Below are positions 26,667 to 36,175 of a stretch of 64,000 bases of DNA, piece by piece (positions within the stretch are counted from its first letter, which is position 1; the number at the start of each line of letters is the position of its first letter). The notes under the pieces are model-generated. The model was not told the DNA's origin, did no database searches, and saw only the letters and a list, made by a program, of their open reading frames with translations. This DNA comes from Vibrio orientalis CIP 102891 = ATCC 33934 (GTDB lineage Bacteria > Pseudomonadota > Gammaproteobacteria > Enterobacterales > Vibrionaceae), in assembly GCF_000176235.1 (NCBI RefSeq), contig NZ_ACZV01000005.1, positions 1,178,001 through 1,242,000 of the forward strand. The letters run 5' to 3'. The position numbers and the translations under genes are program-made.

Positions 26667-27140
26667 ATGACTCACTCGCTCAAAAACACAATGATTATGA
26701 TGTTCAGTATCATCTTGATGCTGATCTCTAACTATGTGTCGAGTTCACCAGCAATGGCGATGAATAGCGTCACCTTTGAAAATGCGATGGTGGAGGCGGC
26801 GGCTCACAACCACCACTCTCAATCTACGCAGAACACCGAGGTATCTGCATCGAAACGCTCCCAGTCACAGCACACTGACTGCATGTCGATGAATCAGGGG
26901 AATGATCATCACTCTATGGTGAATAATGCCCAACCCGATGCTACTAACTCTGTTCATTGCGGTGAAAGCGACAGTGGCTTGCACACTTGCTGTACAACCG
27001 TCTGCTCCAGTGCCTCCTACCCAAATCATGGCGCTCAGCTCTTGAGTGCGATTACGCCATCATTAGCTCTACACCAATCGCTAAAGATCGGTGATACCGT
27101 TACACGCCTTCAATCTATTCTCCGCCCGCCAACCGTTTAA
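26667..27140 (+). CDS. His/Met/Cys-rich exported protein at head of copper operon
   Basis: 157 residues. An N-terminal hydrophobic segment (about 8-32) may be a signal peptide or membrane anchor. The rest is rich in His, Met and Cys (HNHHSQ, DCMSMNQGNDHHSM, HTCCTTVC), which suggests periplasmic Cu(I)/Cu(II) binding. It resembles the short DUF2946-like proteins placed before copper efflux genes. It is first gene behind the CueR-type promoter and 93 bases before cusC. Confidence 0.7.
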   Translation: MTHSLKNTMIMMFSIILMLISNYVSSSPAMAMNSVTFENAMVEAAAHNHHSQSTQNTEVSASKRSQSQHTDCMSMNQGNDHHSMVNNAQPDATNSVHCGESDSGLHTCCTTVCSSASYPNHGAQLLSAITPSLALHQSLKIGDTVTRLQSILRPPTV

Positions 27141-27233
27141 TTCTCATTCATAAATATCGTTTCCCGCGCGTAAGTTTTATTCGTTAAAAGCACCGGGATA
27201 AGTCTATGCGTTTTCTAACGCCCTCAATGGATT

Positions 27234-28628
27234 ATGATTGTGAACAATGAATTATACGGCCTTGGTTTTGCTAAACCTTTAAGCCTTTGTATCGCCGTAT
27301 CAATCGCCGCGATACCTGCCGTCTCCTATGCCAAAGAAGTGAATACTTCTGCGAGCATCGCGGCATCAACAAACCAGCTCAATGCACTGATTGAATCTGC
27401 GTTAAGCCAAGATAGTAGCCGAGCACAATATGCCTCTCAGTCACTGGCAATGACAGAGTCCGGAGCTGCGAGCGCAACATTAATGGATCCTAAACTCAAA
27501 GTGGGGGTTGGAGGATTACCTGTCGACTCTTTTAAGTTTGACGACGATCCAATGACCAACATATCTGTTGGTTTGATGCAGCAATTCGAACGCGGCTCAA
27601 CATTAGAATTGAACCAACGTAAAGCGAGCCAACAATCGAGCGGTTTGTCGTTACAAGTTGGTCTCAGAGAGCGAGAAGTCGCTACGCAAATGACTCAACT
27701 TTGGTTAGAGCTTGGTTACCTACAATACGCAGAATCAATCATCGTTGAAAACCAGCGTCTAATGGCTGAAATGGAGCAGTTCGTAAAGACTAACTACTCC
27801 ATTGGTAAAAGTGAGGCTCAGGACCTGCTCAACACTCAATTACAGGTGGATAAGCTAGAAGAGAAACTGCAGCTCAATCGCCAAATGCAAAGTCGTATTA
27901 TCTCTCAGCTTTCGGAGTGGCTTGGCTCGAATTGGTTAGGCAGCAATCGCTCTCTTTCGGCAAGCTACACGTTGAATTGGCCCACGCTAGAGGCGATTTT
28001 GTCGTCACACGCGGGTACAGCTCAATACTACGACCAACTTAGCCAGCACCCAATGACACAGATGGCTGACTCAAACATTTCTGTAAATCAAATCCAAGTC
28101 GAAGTGGCTGAACAAGCTTACACGCCACAATTTGGAGTTGAGGTAATGTACGCCTATCGCCAAGCCAACAATATGAGGGGGGAACCTGCATCTGATCTCG
28201 TCAGTGCTTACCTCACTATGGATATCCCCCTCTTCACGGGAAGCCGCCAAGACAAGAATCTAGCAGCAGCACAGCACCAAGTTGGAGCGGCAAAATATCA
28301 AAAAGATACTCTGCTCGCGCAAATGAACGCTCAGGTCAACGCATTGGTCAATGACCGACTCAATCTGCAAGAGCGAATTGAGCGCTATCAAGACCGTTTA
28401 CTTCCTCAAGCGACAGCAAGAACTCAAGCTGTCGAACGCGGCTATCAAAACAGTACCGCACAGTTTGGAGATGTGATTACCGCATCGAGCGATGAACTAG
28501 CTTTGCAACTTGAAGTTGCTCGTCTAACCACTGACCTACACATTACCAATAGTAAGTTAGCGGCACTGTTAGGTGGCTTTACCTACGCAAGCCCAGAGTC
28601 CCCCCTTACCCACAGCAAGCAACAATAA
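27234..28628 (+). CDS. cusC: Outer-membrane factor of copper efflux pump, CusC-like
   Basis: 464 residues with a signal peptide (cut near VSYA, residue 33) and the two TolC/OEP repeats rich in Gln, Ala and Ser heptads (about 50-240 and 270-450). It would form the outer-membrane and periplasmic channel of the tripartite pump with the next two genes. Nine bases separate it from cusB. No lipobox is seen, unlike E. coli CusC. A 13-codon frame with GGGATAAG before it overlaps the start and might be a leader. Confidence 0.88.
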   Translation: MIVNNELYGLGFAKPLSLCIAVSIAAIPAVSYAKEVNTSASIAASTNQLNALIESALSQDSSRAQYASQSLAMTESGAASATLMDPKLKVGVGGLPVDSFKFDDDPMTNISVGLMQQFERGSTLELNQRKASQQSSGLSLQVGLREREVATQMTQLWLELGYLQYAESIIVENQRLMAEMEQFVKTNYSIGKSEAQDLLNTQLQVDKLEEKLQLNRQMQSRIISQLSEWLGSNWLGSNRSLSASYTLNWPTLEAILSSHAGTAQYYDQLSQHPMTQMADSNISVNQIQVEVAEQAYTPQFGVEVMYAYRQANNMRGEPASDLVSAYLTMDIPLFTGSRQDKNLAAAQHQVGAAKYQKDTLLAQMNAQVNALVNDRLNLQERIERYQDRLLPQATARTQAVERGYQNSTAQFGDVITASSDELALQLEVARLTTDLHITNSKLAALLGGFTYASPESPLTHSKQQ

Positions 28629-28637
28629 GGAATTCAC

Positions 28638-30350
28638 ATGAGTACATTAAAAATAGCAACGCTTGCCTTGATTGTGGGCGGCACTATTGGCTACGGCGCT
28701 AACTTCTATTTATCTGGCGCTGGGCATTCGATGCCAAATGCAACAGCTGAAGAAGCAACGACTGCAGATGAACCTTTGTATTGGGTGGCTCCAATGGATC
28801 CAAATTACAAAAGGGATAAGCCTGGAAAGTCACCAATGGGTATGGACCTAATTCCAGTTTATGCGTCAGATCTAAACGGTGACAATGATAAGCCAGGAAC
28901 AATCAAAATTGCCCCTGCTGTAGAAAACAACTTGGGGGTAAAAACGGCTTTAGCAACCAAAGAAGCATTATCTCCTCGCATTGAAACTGTTGGTTACATC
29001 GCATTTGACGAAAGTAAGTTATGGCAAACCAACGTGCGCGTTTCTGGCTGGGTTGAAAAACTCAATATCAATGCCGTTGGGGAGAAAGTTTCTCAAGGTG
29101 AAGTCTTGTTCTCGCTCTATTCTCCTGAACTGGTCAAGGCACAAGAAGAACTGTTAAGTGCTTATAAAACTCAGCGCAAAGGCATGATAAAAGGCGCAAC
29201 AGATAGATTGCTAACTCTTGGCGTAGATAGAGAGCAAATACGCGCAATCACTCGTCGAGGAAAGGCATCTCAAACCATTGAGGTCAAAGCGCCTGCTGAC
29301 GGTGTTATTGCCAGCCTAAATATCCGTGAAGGTGGTTACTTATCACCAGCGCAAGCCGTAATTAGTGCCGGGCCTCTTGGCGAAGTCTGGGTAGATGCCG
29401 AAGTGTTTGAGCGCCAGTCGCACTGGATTAGCAAAGGTAGCCAAGCCTCTATGACCTTAGACGCTATTCCGGGAGGAAGCTGGACAGGTGAAGTCGATTA
29501 CGTTTACCCGATTTTAGACCCTAAAACTCGCACCTTAAGAGTCCGTTTAAAGTTCCCTAACCCTAATGGTGAGCTGAAACCTAATATGTTTGCCAACGTC
29601 GCATTGCTGCCTGTGAGTAACGAACAAGTACTGACGATTCCTCGATCTTCCGTTATTCGCTCTGGCGGAATGACGCGCGTAGTGCTGGCTGAAGGCGACG
29701 GAAAATATCGTTCAGCCCGCATCGAAGTCGGCCGAGAAGCAGGAGACAAAATCGAAGTGCTCGGTGGCCTTCAAGTTGGCGAAAAAATTGTTACCTCAGC
29801 GCATTTCATGCTCGACTCAGAATCAAGCCAATCGGCCGACCTTTCTCGCATCAATGGCATTGAACCACCAGCAGAAACCGCATGGGCGAAAGGCGAGATT
29901 ACCGATGTAATGCCGGGTCACCGTATGCTAACGATCAACCACCAACCGGTACCTGAATGGGATTGGCCGGGCATGGTGATGAACTTCACTGTCGCAGAAG
30001 CAGCGGACTTCACTCCGTTTGCTCAAGGACAAGCGATAGAGTTTGAAATGCAGAAAACGCCGCAAGGTCAATACGAGATCGTTGACTACAAAATCAGCGA
30101 CGCTGTCGTCTCTGCTGAGGTGTGGGCGCGCGGCGATATCTCTATGTTAATGGAAGATTTTGGCATGATCACATTGAACCATTTGCCTGTCACCGAGTGG
30201 GATTGGGAGTCAGGTGAAATCAATTTTTCTGTCGGTGAAGAGATCAACCTTTCTGGTTTTGAAGAAGGCCAAAAAGTGCGGTTTCTAATCCAGAAAGATG
30301 GCTCGGAATACGTGCTGAAACAACTTGAGTTAGATGAGGACCGAGTATGA
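28638..30350 (+). CDS. cusB: Copper efflux periplasmic adaptor CusB with two fused CusF-like domains
   Basis: 570 residues. An N-terminal membrane anchor (about 5-25) is followed by a heavy-metal-binding segment (47-75, YWVAPMDP...KSPMGMDLIPVY, Met-rich) and the membrane-fusion core with barrel-sandwich and beta-barrel domains (about 85-405). Two CusF-like OB domains follow. The first (419-486) keeps the copper site: His in INHQPV, WDW and MVM. The second (494-567) keeps His and WDW but has ESGEINF where the Met pair should be. CusF is normally a free chaperone. The gene overlaps cusA by ATGA. Confidence 0.92.
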   Translation: MSTLKIATLALIVGGTIGYGANFYLSGAGHSMPNATAEEATTADEPLYWVAPMDPNYKRDKPGKSPMGMDLIPVYASDLNGDNDKPGTIKIAPAVENNLGVKTALATKEALSPRIETVGYIAFDESKLWQTNVRVSGWVEKLNINAVGEKVSQGEVLFSLYSPELVKAQEELLSAYKTQRKGMIKGATDRLLTLGVDREQIRAITRRGKASQTIEVKAPADGVIASLNIREGGYLSPAQAVISAGPLGEVWVDAEVFERQSHWISKGSQASMTLDAIPGGSWTGEVDYVYPILDPKTRTLRVRLKFPNPNGELKPNMFANVALLPVSNEQVLTIPRSSVIRSGGMTRVVLAEGDGKYRSARIEVGREAGDKIEVLGGLQVGEKIVTSAHFMLDSESSQSADLSRINGIEPPAETAWAKGEITDVMPGHRMLTINHQPVPEWDWPGMVMNFTVAEAADFTPFAQGQAIEFEMQKTPQGQYEIVDYKISDAVVSAEVWARGDISMLMEDFGMITLNHLPVTEWDWESGEINFSVGEEINLSGFEEGQKVRFLIQKDGSEYVLKQLELDEDRV

Positions 30351-33300
30351 TTAATGCGATTATTCGTTGGTCCATCAGCAACCGATTTTTAGTCCTTGTC
30401 GCGACCATTGCGTTGGTCTTTGGCGGTTTGTACAGCATTAAAAATACCCCTGTTGATGCGATTCCTGACCTCTCTGATGTTCAGGTAATCATTAAGACCA
30501 GCTACCCAGGCCAAGCGCCTCAGGTTGTTGAAGACCAAGTGACTTACCCACTCACGACCGCGATGTTAGCGGTACCAGGAGCCGAGACAGTACGCGGATA
30601 CTCTTTTTTCGGTGACTCCTATGTCTACATCATCTTTAACGATGATACCGATATGTATTGGGCGCGTTCGCGAGTATTGGAGTACTTAAGCCAAGTCGCA
30701 CCTAACTTACCACCAAGTGCAAAACCAACGCTTGGCCCAGATGCCACGGGAGTGGGCTGGGTTTATAGCTATGTTTTGCAAGATAAAACTGGCCAACATG
30801 ATTTAGCCGAACTTCGCAGCCTACAAGATTGGTTTTTGAAGTATGAACTGCAGACGGTAGACGGCGTTTCTGAAGTTGCGACCGTAGGCGGTATGGTCAA
30901 GCAATACCAAGTGCAGATTGATCCGGCCAAACTGCGTGCGTACGACCTAACACTGCAACAGGTCAACATGGCAATTCAAAACGGTAACCAAGAAAGTGGT
31001 GCGTCGGTTGTTGAAGTTGCAGAAGCGGAACATATGGTGCGCACTACCGGTTACCTATCTGGTATTGAAGATATCCAAGCCTTGCCGCTTAAAGTGACCG
31101 AGCAAGGTACACCGCTGTTACTCGGTGATATTGCTGATATCAACCTAGGTCCGCAAATGCGCCGCGGTATTTCTGAGCTGAATGGCGAAGGTGAAGCAGT
31201 CGGTGGCGTGATTGTGATGCGCTTTGGCGAGAACGCTAGCGAAGTCATTTCCAACGTTAAACAAAAGCTTGGTGAGCTGCAAAATAGCTTGCCGGAAGGC
31301 GTAGAAATCGTCGCAACTTACGACCGTTCAACACTGATTGATTCCGCCGTTGAAAACCTCTGGAAGAAGCTGACAGAAGAGTTCATCGTAGTTGCCATTG
31401 TTTGTGCACTGTTCTTGTTCCATATTCGTTCGTCGCTGGTAATCGCGTTAAGTCTACCTGTTGGCATTCTCACGGCTTTTATTGTCATGCATTGGCAAGG
31501 AATTAACGCCAATATCATGTCTTTAGGGGGGATTGCCATTGCGATTGGCGCCATGGTTGATGGGGCAATCGTGATGATCGAAAACGTACATAAGCATATA
31601 GAACGGACGCCGCTCAACGATAAGAATCGCTGGCAAGTAATTGGGGACGCTGCGCAAGAGGTTGGCCCACCTCTCTTCTTCTCTTTGCTGATTATCACCC
31701 TTAGCTTTGTGCCGGTGTTTGCGTTAGAGGGACAAGAAGGCAAGATGTTCTCTCCTCTCGCCTTCACCAAAACCTATGCGATGGCAGCATCTGCAGGTCT
31801 CGCTATCACGCTCGTACCTGTACTGATGGGCTACTTTATCCGCGGTAATGTGTTACCAGAGCACAAAAACCCGATCAACAAAGGATTGGTATCACTGTAC
31901 AAGCCTTTATTGAATCTCAGTCTGAAATATCCGAAAAGCGTTATTTCTCTTGCCCTAGTATTAATGGCATCGGCTTATTACCCAACCACTAAAATGGGTA
32001 GCGAGTTCATTCCTCCATTGGATGAAGGCGACTTGATGTATATGCCAACCACTTACCCAGGCATCTCTATTGGTAAAGCACGTGAGGTTTTGCAGCAAAC
32101 AAACAAGCTGATCATGACAGTGCCGGAAGTGGAAACCGCTTGGGGTAAGATCGGCCGAGCTGAAACCGCCACCGACCCTGCCCCGCTGACGATGATCGAA
32201 ACTGTGATTCAACTGAAGCCACGCGAACAATGGCGTGACGGCGTCACAACCGAATCGCTGCGTAGAGAGTTTGATGAACTGGTGCAATTCCCCGGCCTCA
32301 CCAATGCTTGGGTAATGCCAATCAAAACTCGTATCGATATGCTTGCAACCGGTATTAAGACTCCTATTGGTATTAAAATCGCGGGTCCTGACTTAAAAGT
32401 GATTGAGAAAATAGGCTCCGATCTAGAACCAATCCTTAATGCGATTAATGGTACGGCTTCAGTCTACGCTGAACGTGTTGCAGGTGGTCGTTATGTCACT
32501 ATCGATATCAACCGCCGAGCAGCAGCGCGTTACGGGCTCAGTATCAAAGAAGTTCAGCAGGTAGTCTCGACAGCCGTTGGCGGAATGAATGTGGGTGAAA
32601 CGATCGAAGGGTTGGAACGCTATCCTATCAACGTTCGCTACCCACAAGATTACCGTGACTCTGTCGTCAAACTGCAAAACTTGCCATTGGTGACACCAAA
32701 TGGTGCTCGCATTGCCCTAGCTGATGTAGCGGATATCCGTTATGAAGATGGCCCTCCAATGATAAAGACAGAGAACGCACGTCCTAATGGGTGGGTATTT
32801 GTTGACATTGATGGCCGAGATCTCGGTTCATACGTTGAAGAAGCAAGACAGACCGTCGCTGAGCAGCTAGTGCTACCCGCGGGTTACTCATTAGCTTGGT
32901 CTGGTCAGTATGAATATATGGAGCGCGCGAAAGAGCGCCTAGGTGTCGTCGTTCCAATTACGATTGCCATCATCATGCTACTGCTTTACTTCAGCTTCCG
33001 CCGTGTCGGCGAAGTGATGATCATTATGCTGACACTACCGCTCGCGATGGTCGGCGGCCTCTGGTTAATGCACTACCTGAACTACAATTTTTCTATTGCA
33101 GTCGGGGTAGGATTTATTGCTTTAGCGGGTGTCGCCGTCGAGATAGGCGTGATTATGCTCGTCTACCTAAACCAAGCGTGGCACTACACCAAACTTAAGG
33201 CGCAAGAGGGAGAGCGACCACTTGAAGCCAGCGATTTGACCGACTCGATTAGAGAAGGTGCTGGGCTTCGTGTACGTCCGGTGATGATGACCGTTCTCAC

Positions 33301-33490
33301 CGTGATTATCGGCTTGATTCCTATTATGTACGGCGAAGGGACAGGCTCTGAAGTGATGCAGCGCATTGCGGCGCCAATGATTGGCGGTATGGCTTCCGCA
33401 CTGATGCTTACCCTACTCGTACTACCAGCAATTTTTAAATTGTGGAAACAACGCGAACTTAAGTCTCATAACCAATCAATACACAACTAA
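30347..33490 (+). CDS. cusA: Copper/silver RND efflux pump CusA
   Basis: 1047 residues, typical of heavy-metal RND pumps. Twelve membrane segments in two sets, with large periplasmic loops after TM1 and TM7. Family signatures include NTPVDAIPDLSDVQVII, GEGTGSEVMQRIAAPMIGG and the TM4 region GGIAIAIGAMVDGAIVMIEN, with the proton-relay Asp. Methionines that form the copper relay are frequent. It uses the proton gradient to move Cu(I) or Ag(I) through CusB and CusC to the outside. The start overlaps the cusB stop. Confidence 0.96.
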   Translation: MINAIIRWSISNRFLVLVATIALVFGGLYSIKNTPVDAIPDLSDVQVIIKTSYPGQAPQVVEDQVTYPLTTAMLAVPGAETVRGYSFFGDSYVYIIFNDDTDMYWARSRVLEYLSQVAPNLPPSAKPTLGPDATGVGWVYSYVLQDKTGQHDLAELRSLQDWFLKYELQTVDGVSEVATVGGMVKQYQVQIDPAKLRAYDLTLQQVNMAIQNGNQESGASVVEVAEAEHMVRTTGYLSGIEDIQALPLKVTEQGTPLLLGDIADINLGPQMRRGISELNGEGEAVGGVIVMRFGENASEVISNVKQKLGELQNSLPEGVEIVATYDRSTLIDSAVENLWKKLTEEFIVVAIVCALFLFHIRSSLVIALSLPVGILTAFIVMHWQGINANIMSLGGIAIAIGAMVDGAIVMIENVHKHIERTPLNDKNRWQVIGDAAQEVGPPLFFSLLIITLSFVPVFALEGQEGKMFSPLAFTKTYAMAASAGLAITLVPVLMGYFIRGNVLPEHKNPINKGLVSLYKPLLNLSLKYPKSVISLALVLMASAYYPTTKMGSEFIPPLDEGDLMYMPTTYPGISIGKAREVLQQTNKLIMTVPEVETAWGKIGRAETATDPAPLTMIETVIQLKPREQWRDGVTTESLRREFDELVQFPGLTNAWVMPIKTRIDMLATGIKTPIGIKIAGPDLKVIEKIGSDLEPILNAINGTASVYAERVAGGRYVTIDINRRAAARYGLSIKEVQQVVSTAVGGMNVGETIEGLERYPINVRYPQDYRDSVVKLQNLPLVTPNGARIALADVADIRYEDGPPMIKTENARPNGWVFVDIDGRDLGSYVEEARQTVAEQLVLPAGYSLAWSGQYEYMERAKERLGVVVPITIAIIMLLLYFSFRRVGEVMIIMLTLPLAMVGGLWLMHYLNYNFSIAVGVGFIALAGVAVEIGVIMLVYLNQAWHYTKLKAQEGERPLEASDLTDSIREGAGLRVRPVMMTVLTVIIGLIPIMYGEGTGSEVMQRIAAPMIGGMASALMLTLLVLPAIFKLWKQRELKSHNQSIHN

Positions 33491-33555
33491 CTCAACACGT
33501 TGGGGAAGCAACTTCCCCAACTATAATTAATTCGCCTAATAGGTAAGGAAAAACA

Positions 33556-34095
33556 ATGAAAAAGACTCTTATTGCAATCATGCTTTCTCTTTCAACTACT
33601 GCGGTCTACGCAAACTCTGATCACTCAAACATGGATCATGGCAATATGGACCATGGGAAAATGGATCACAGCAACATGTCCAACAATAAGATGGACTACT
33701 CAATGATGAATATGGAGGGTATGTCCGACGTTGGTATGCCAGCCAAAGGCGCTAAGCCAGATAAAGTGGTTCACGTGATTCTTGATGATGATATGACCAT
33801 CAAGTTTAAAAAAGAGGTGAAGATTGAACCGAATGATGTTGTGCAGTTCGTCGTGATGAACAAAGGCAAGATTGACCATGAGTTCACGATTGGTTCGGCG
33901 AAAGAGCAACTAGAACACCGTGAAATGATGAAAACAATGAGTCATCATGCCCACGATTCAGGTAATGCTGTGACGGTTAAACCGGGTAAAGCCAAGCAGA
34001 TCCTTTGGCACTTCCACGGCGATAATAACGTTGAGTTTGCCTGCAATATCCCTGGCCACGCTGAAGCTGGGATGGTTAAGAAAACAACTCTTTAA
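33556..34095 (+). CDS. Periplasmic cupredoxin with Met/His-rich leader (CopI-like)
   Basis: 179 residues. A signal peptide ends near VYA (residue 19). Residues 22-50 consist of repeated DHxNM units (NMDHGNMDHGKM), a probable weak copper store. The cupredoxin domain (about 68-179) has the complete type-1 copper set H108, C163, H168 and M173 (ACNIPGHAEAGM). It resembles CopI, a periplasmic copper-tolerance protein of Vibrio and other Proteobacteria. It lies 65 bases after cusA and is the last gene of the operon. Confidence 0.85.
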   Translation: MKKTLIAIMLSLSTTAVYANSDHSNMDHGNMDHGKMDHSNMSNNKMDYSMMNMEGMSDVGMPAKGAKPDKVVHVILDDDMTIKFKKEVKIEPNDVVQFVVMNKGKIDHEFTIGSAKEQLEHREMMKTMSHHAHDSGNAVTVKPGKAKQILWHFHGDNNVEFACNIPGHAEAGMVKKTTL

Positions 34096-34101
34096 TATTA
34101 C

Positions 34102-34123
34102 AGAGGCAGCGAAAGCTGCCTCT
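34102..34123 (+). terminator. Terminator of the copper operon
   Basis: AGAGGCAGC-GAAA-GCTGCCTCT: a 9-bp stem capped by a GNRA tetraloop and followed by TT, six bases after the cupredoxin stop. Confidence 0.92.
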
Positions 34124-34160
34124 TTACTCTCGTACCGTTAAGCGATGTTTAGCCTAAGAA

Positions 34161-34589
34161 CTACTTAATTTGCGCAAGTTTTAGATACGAGTGCAACTCA
34201 TCATTTTTCAACTCAACTGCAGAATGAATATTGACTGACGCCTTGCCAATCACCGCCAAGTTGTATCTGTTTTGGCCTTTATGGATCTCAACCAACAACA
34301 CACCATCATCCAAGGACCACTGCCCCGTTGTTTCGAAACGGTCAAACAGCCGAAATTCATCTAGCGAGCCATCACCATGAAAAATCAGCTCGGTAATGTA
34401 GCCACCGGTACAAGTTTTAATCCAATGAGTGTTCTCTACGTCTTCACGTTTTATATCACGTTTCGTGCCTAGCCAAAGCTGAAACTCTGTCGATTGGGCC
34501 AAACCTAAAGGAATCTGAGATACATCAACCAACTCCTTTGTTTCACACTCTCTCAAATACAACTGCTGCAATAAGGCGCTTTTGTCCAT
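34161..34589 (-). CDS. Protein of unknown function
   Basis: 142 residues, soluble, with no signal peptide. Alternating strands (YITELIFHGDGSLDEFRLFDRFETTGQWSLDDGVLLVEI) suggest a beta-rich fold, possibly a ligand-binding sandwich. No family was recognised. Monocistronic, convergent with the copper operon. Confidence 0.7.
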   Translation of the reverse strand: MDKSALLQQLYLRECETKELVDVSQIPLGLAQSTEFQLWLGTKRDIKREDVENTHWIKTCTGGYITELIFHGDGSLDEFRLFDRFETTGQWSLDDGVLLVEIHKGQNRYNLAVIGKASVNIHSAVELKNDELHSYLKLAQIK

Positions 34590-34681
34590 TGGTTGTCATC
34601 TACTTCAATTTGTCATCACCCTATTGTCTATGAGTTGTTACTTTAATTCTTAAACATAGGTCTTACATCTAGAAAAGAAAA

Positions 34682-34700
34682 AAGACCCACGACGGGTCTT
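34682..34700 (-). terminator. Terminator of the PilZ gene
   Basis: AAGACCC-acgac-GGGTCTT, followed on the minus strand by TTTTTCTTTT. Confidence 0.85.
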
Positions 34701-34736
34701 CAAATAAAGTCTTTGTTTGGTTTTACGCGCTTTGCT

Positions 34737-35093
34737 TTAAGCCACTTCTTTGCGAAGTTTCTCAAAGAAGACCGGATATTTAGTACGAATAAAGCGCTGT
34801 TCATCGACCATTATTTTAAACGTCGGTCCCTTTCTGAGTTGGATGATCACTTCATCTTTGTCAAAACGAAGTACCGCACCTTCAACCTCGATAACGTTCT
34901 CTTCATTGAGGTTGAGCACACCTTTTACGGTCAACCCCTGATACATATTGGTAAAGTTATTAGAGACCATTCTAATGCCGCCTTCAGACACCTCAGTCAC
35001 CTGAAACATCTCGTCACCGAACCGCACGAAAGGCCTAGCTCGCTTAGGATACTTTAATCGGTAGTACTTGCGTTTTTGTTCAACGTCATTCAT
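34737..35093 (-). CDS. PilZ-domain protein, c-di-GMP receptor candidate
   Basis: 118 residues consisting mainly of a PilZ domain. The c-di-GMP motifs are a basic N-terminal segment (RKYYRLKYPKR, RxxxR) and VSEGGIRM, standing for D/NxSxxG. It probably binds c-di-GMP and modifies motility, adhesion or matrix functions; the partner is not in the window. A clear terminator follows. Confidence 0.87.
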   Translation of the reverse strand: MNDVEQKRKYYRLKYPKRARPFVRFGDEMFQVTEVSEGGIRMVSNNFTNMYQGLTVKGVLNLNEENVIEVEGAVLRFDKDEVIIQLRKGPTFKIMVDEQRFIRTKYPVFFEKLRKEVA

Positions 35094-35320
35094 AGACTTA
35101 GTCCCATTTCACACTGCATATTGAAGCAGGTCATCCCTTTATTATAGCTCTATCATCCATAACATGGTGGAGGAGCAATCAATGTACTGAATATATTACC
35201 TAAGTTATCGGCAAATTGCCTAAATTCTTCACCATTATGTTAGGTTGAAGATGACGCAATACACTCGCTAGCGCCCTGATAGATAAGATATACTTGCTGG
35301 TTCAACCAAGGAGCCTATCC

Positions 35321-36133
35321 ATGTATTTATGGCGTTATCTCATCTGTTTTATCTCTCTTCTTCCTTCACTAGCCTACGCAGAAATCACCCATTACGTTCG
35401 TTGTCAGCACTTAGGTAAAGTCAGCTATGGGAAACTGGTTGAGGACAAAATCTATCCGCTCCAAGGCGATTTGTTCTCTTCGACAGCGATTTCATCAAAT
35501 ACGATTAATCTTAACGCTGTGACCTTATTGGTACCGACCAAGCCCGAGAAAGTATTTGCCGTTGGGATGAATTACGCCAGCCACTTGGCTTCTCCTGCGA
35601 ATCAGCCGCCACCAATATTTTCTAAGCTACCGTCTTCTTTAACCCTTTCCGGTGCGCCCATTAACGTCCCACAAGGTGCCACTAATGTGCATTTTGAAGG
35701 TGAGCTTGTCATTGTTATCGGTAAAACGGTTAAAAACGCATCCGAACAAGAGGCCAAGCAAGCGATATTCGGCGTCACTGTCGGCAACGACATTACTGAG
35801 AGAAACTGGCAACACAGTGACTTGCAATGGATTCGAGCCAAGGGTTCAGATCGATTCGGCCCAATCGGCAGCAGTATTGCCGTCGGCGTGGATTACAACA
35901 ATGTGGAGCTCACTACCCGCCTAAACGGCCAAGTGGTACAGCAAGAAAACACTCGAAATATGATTCATAGCCCCGCAAAAGTGGTCAGCTATCTAAGCAA
36001 GCACTTTACCTTAAAACCTGGCGATTTGATTTATATGGGGACTCCAGGGAAAACCAAGGCGATGAAAGATGGTGATGTAGTGGAAGTATCGATTGAGGGT
36101 GTAGGTACTGTGGAGAATGTGGTTAGGTTTTGA
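35321..36133 (+). CDS. Fumarylacetoacetate-hydrolase-fold protein with signal peptide
   Basis: ATG 35321 is supported by AAGGAG 8 bases upstream. The 270-residue product starts with a signal peptide (cut near SLAYA), which is unusual because FAH enzymes normally work in the cytoplasm. The FAH core is intact: VGMNYASHL, a metal-ligand region with FEGELVIVIGK (ExE), NDITERNWQ, SDRFGPIGSSI, and the C-terminal LKPGDLIYMGTPG. It would hydrolyse or decarboxylate a diketo-acid in the periplasm, if exported. Substrate unknown. Confidence 0.85.
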   Translation: MYLWRYLICFISLLPSLAYAEITHYVRCQHLGKVSYGKLVEDKIYPLQGDLFSSTAISSNTINLNAVTLLVPTKPEKVFAVGMNYASHLASPANQPPPIFSKLPSSLTLSGAPINVPQGATNVHFEGELVIVIGKTVKNASEQEAKQAIFGVTVGNDITERNWQHSDLQWIRAKGSDRFGPIGSSIAVGVDYNNVELTTRLNGQVVQQENTRNMIHSPAKVVSYLSKHFTLKPGDLIYMGTPGKTKAMKDGDVVEVSIEGVGTVENVVRF

Positions 36134-36141
36134 TGGATAGA

Positions 36142-36169
36142 ATAAAGCCGCTCAGGTGAGCGGCTTTAT
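36142..36169. terminator. Bidirectional terminator between convergent genes
   Basis: ATAAAGCCGCTCA / TGAGCGGCTTTAT is a 13-bp stem between the FAH gene (plus) and the Sel1 gene (minus). Confidence 0.88.
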
Positions 36170-36175
36170 ATTGGA

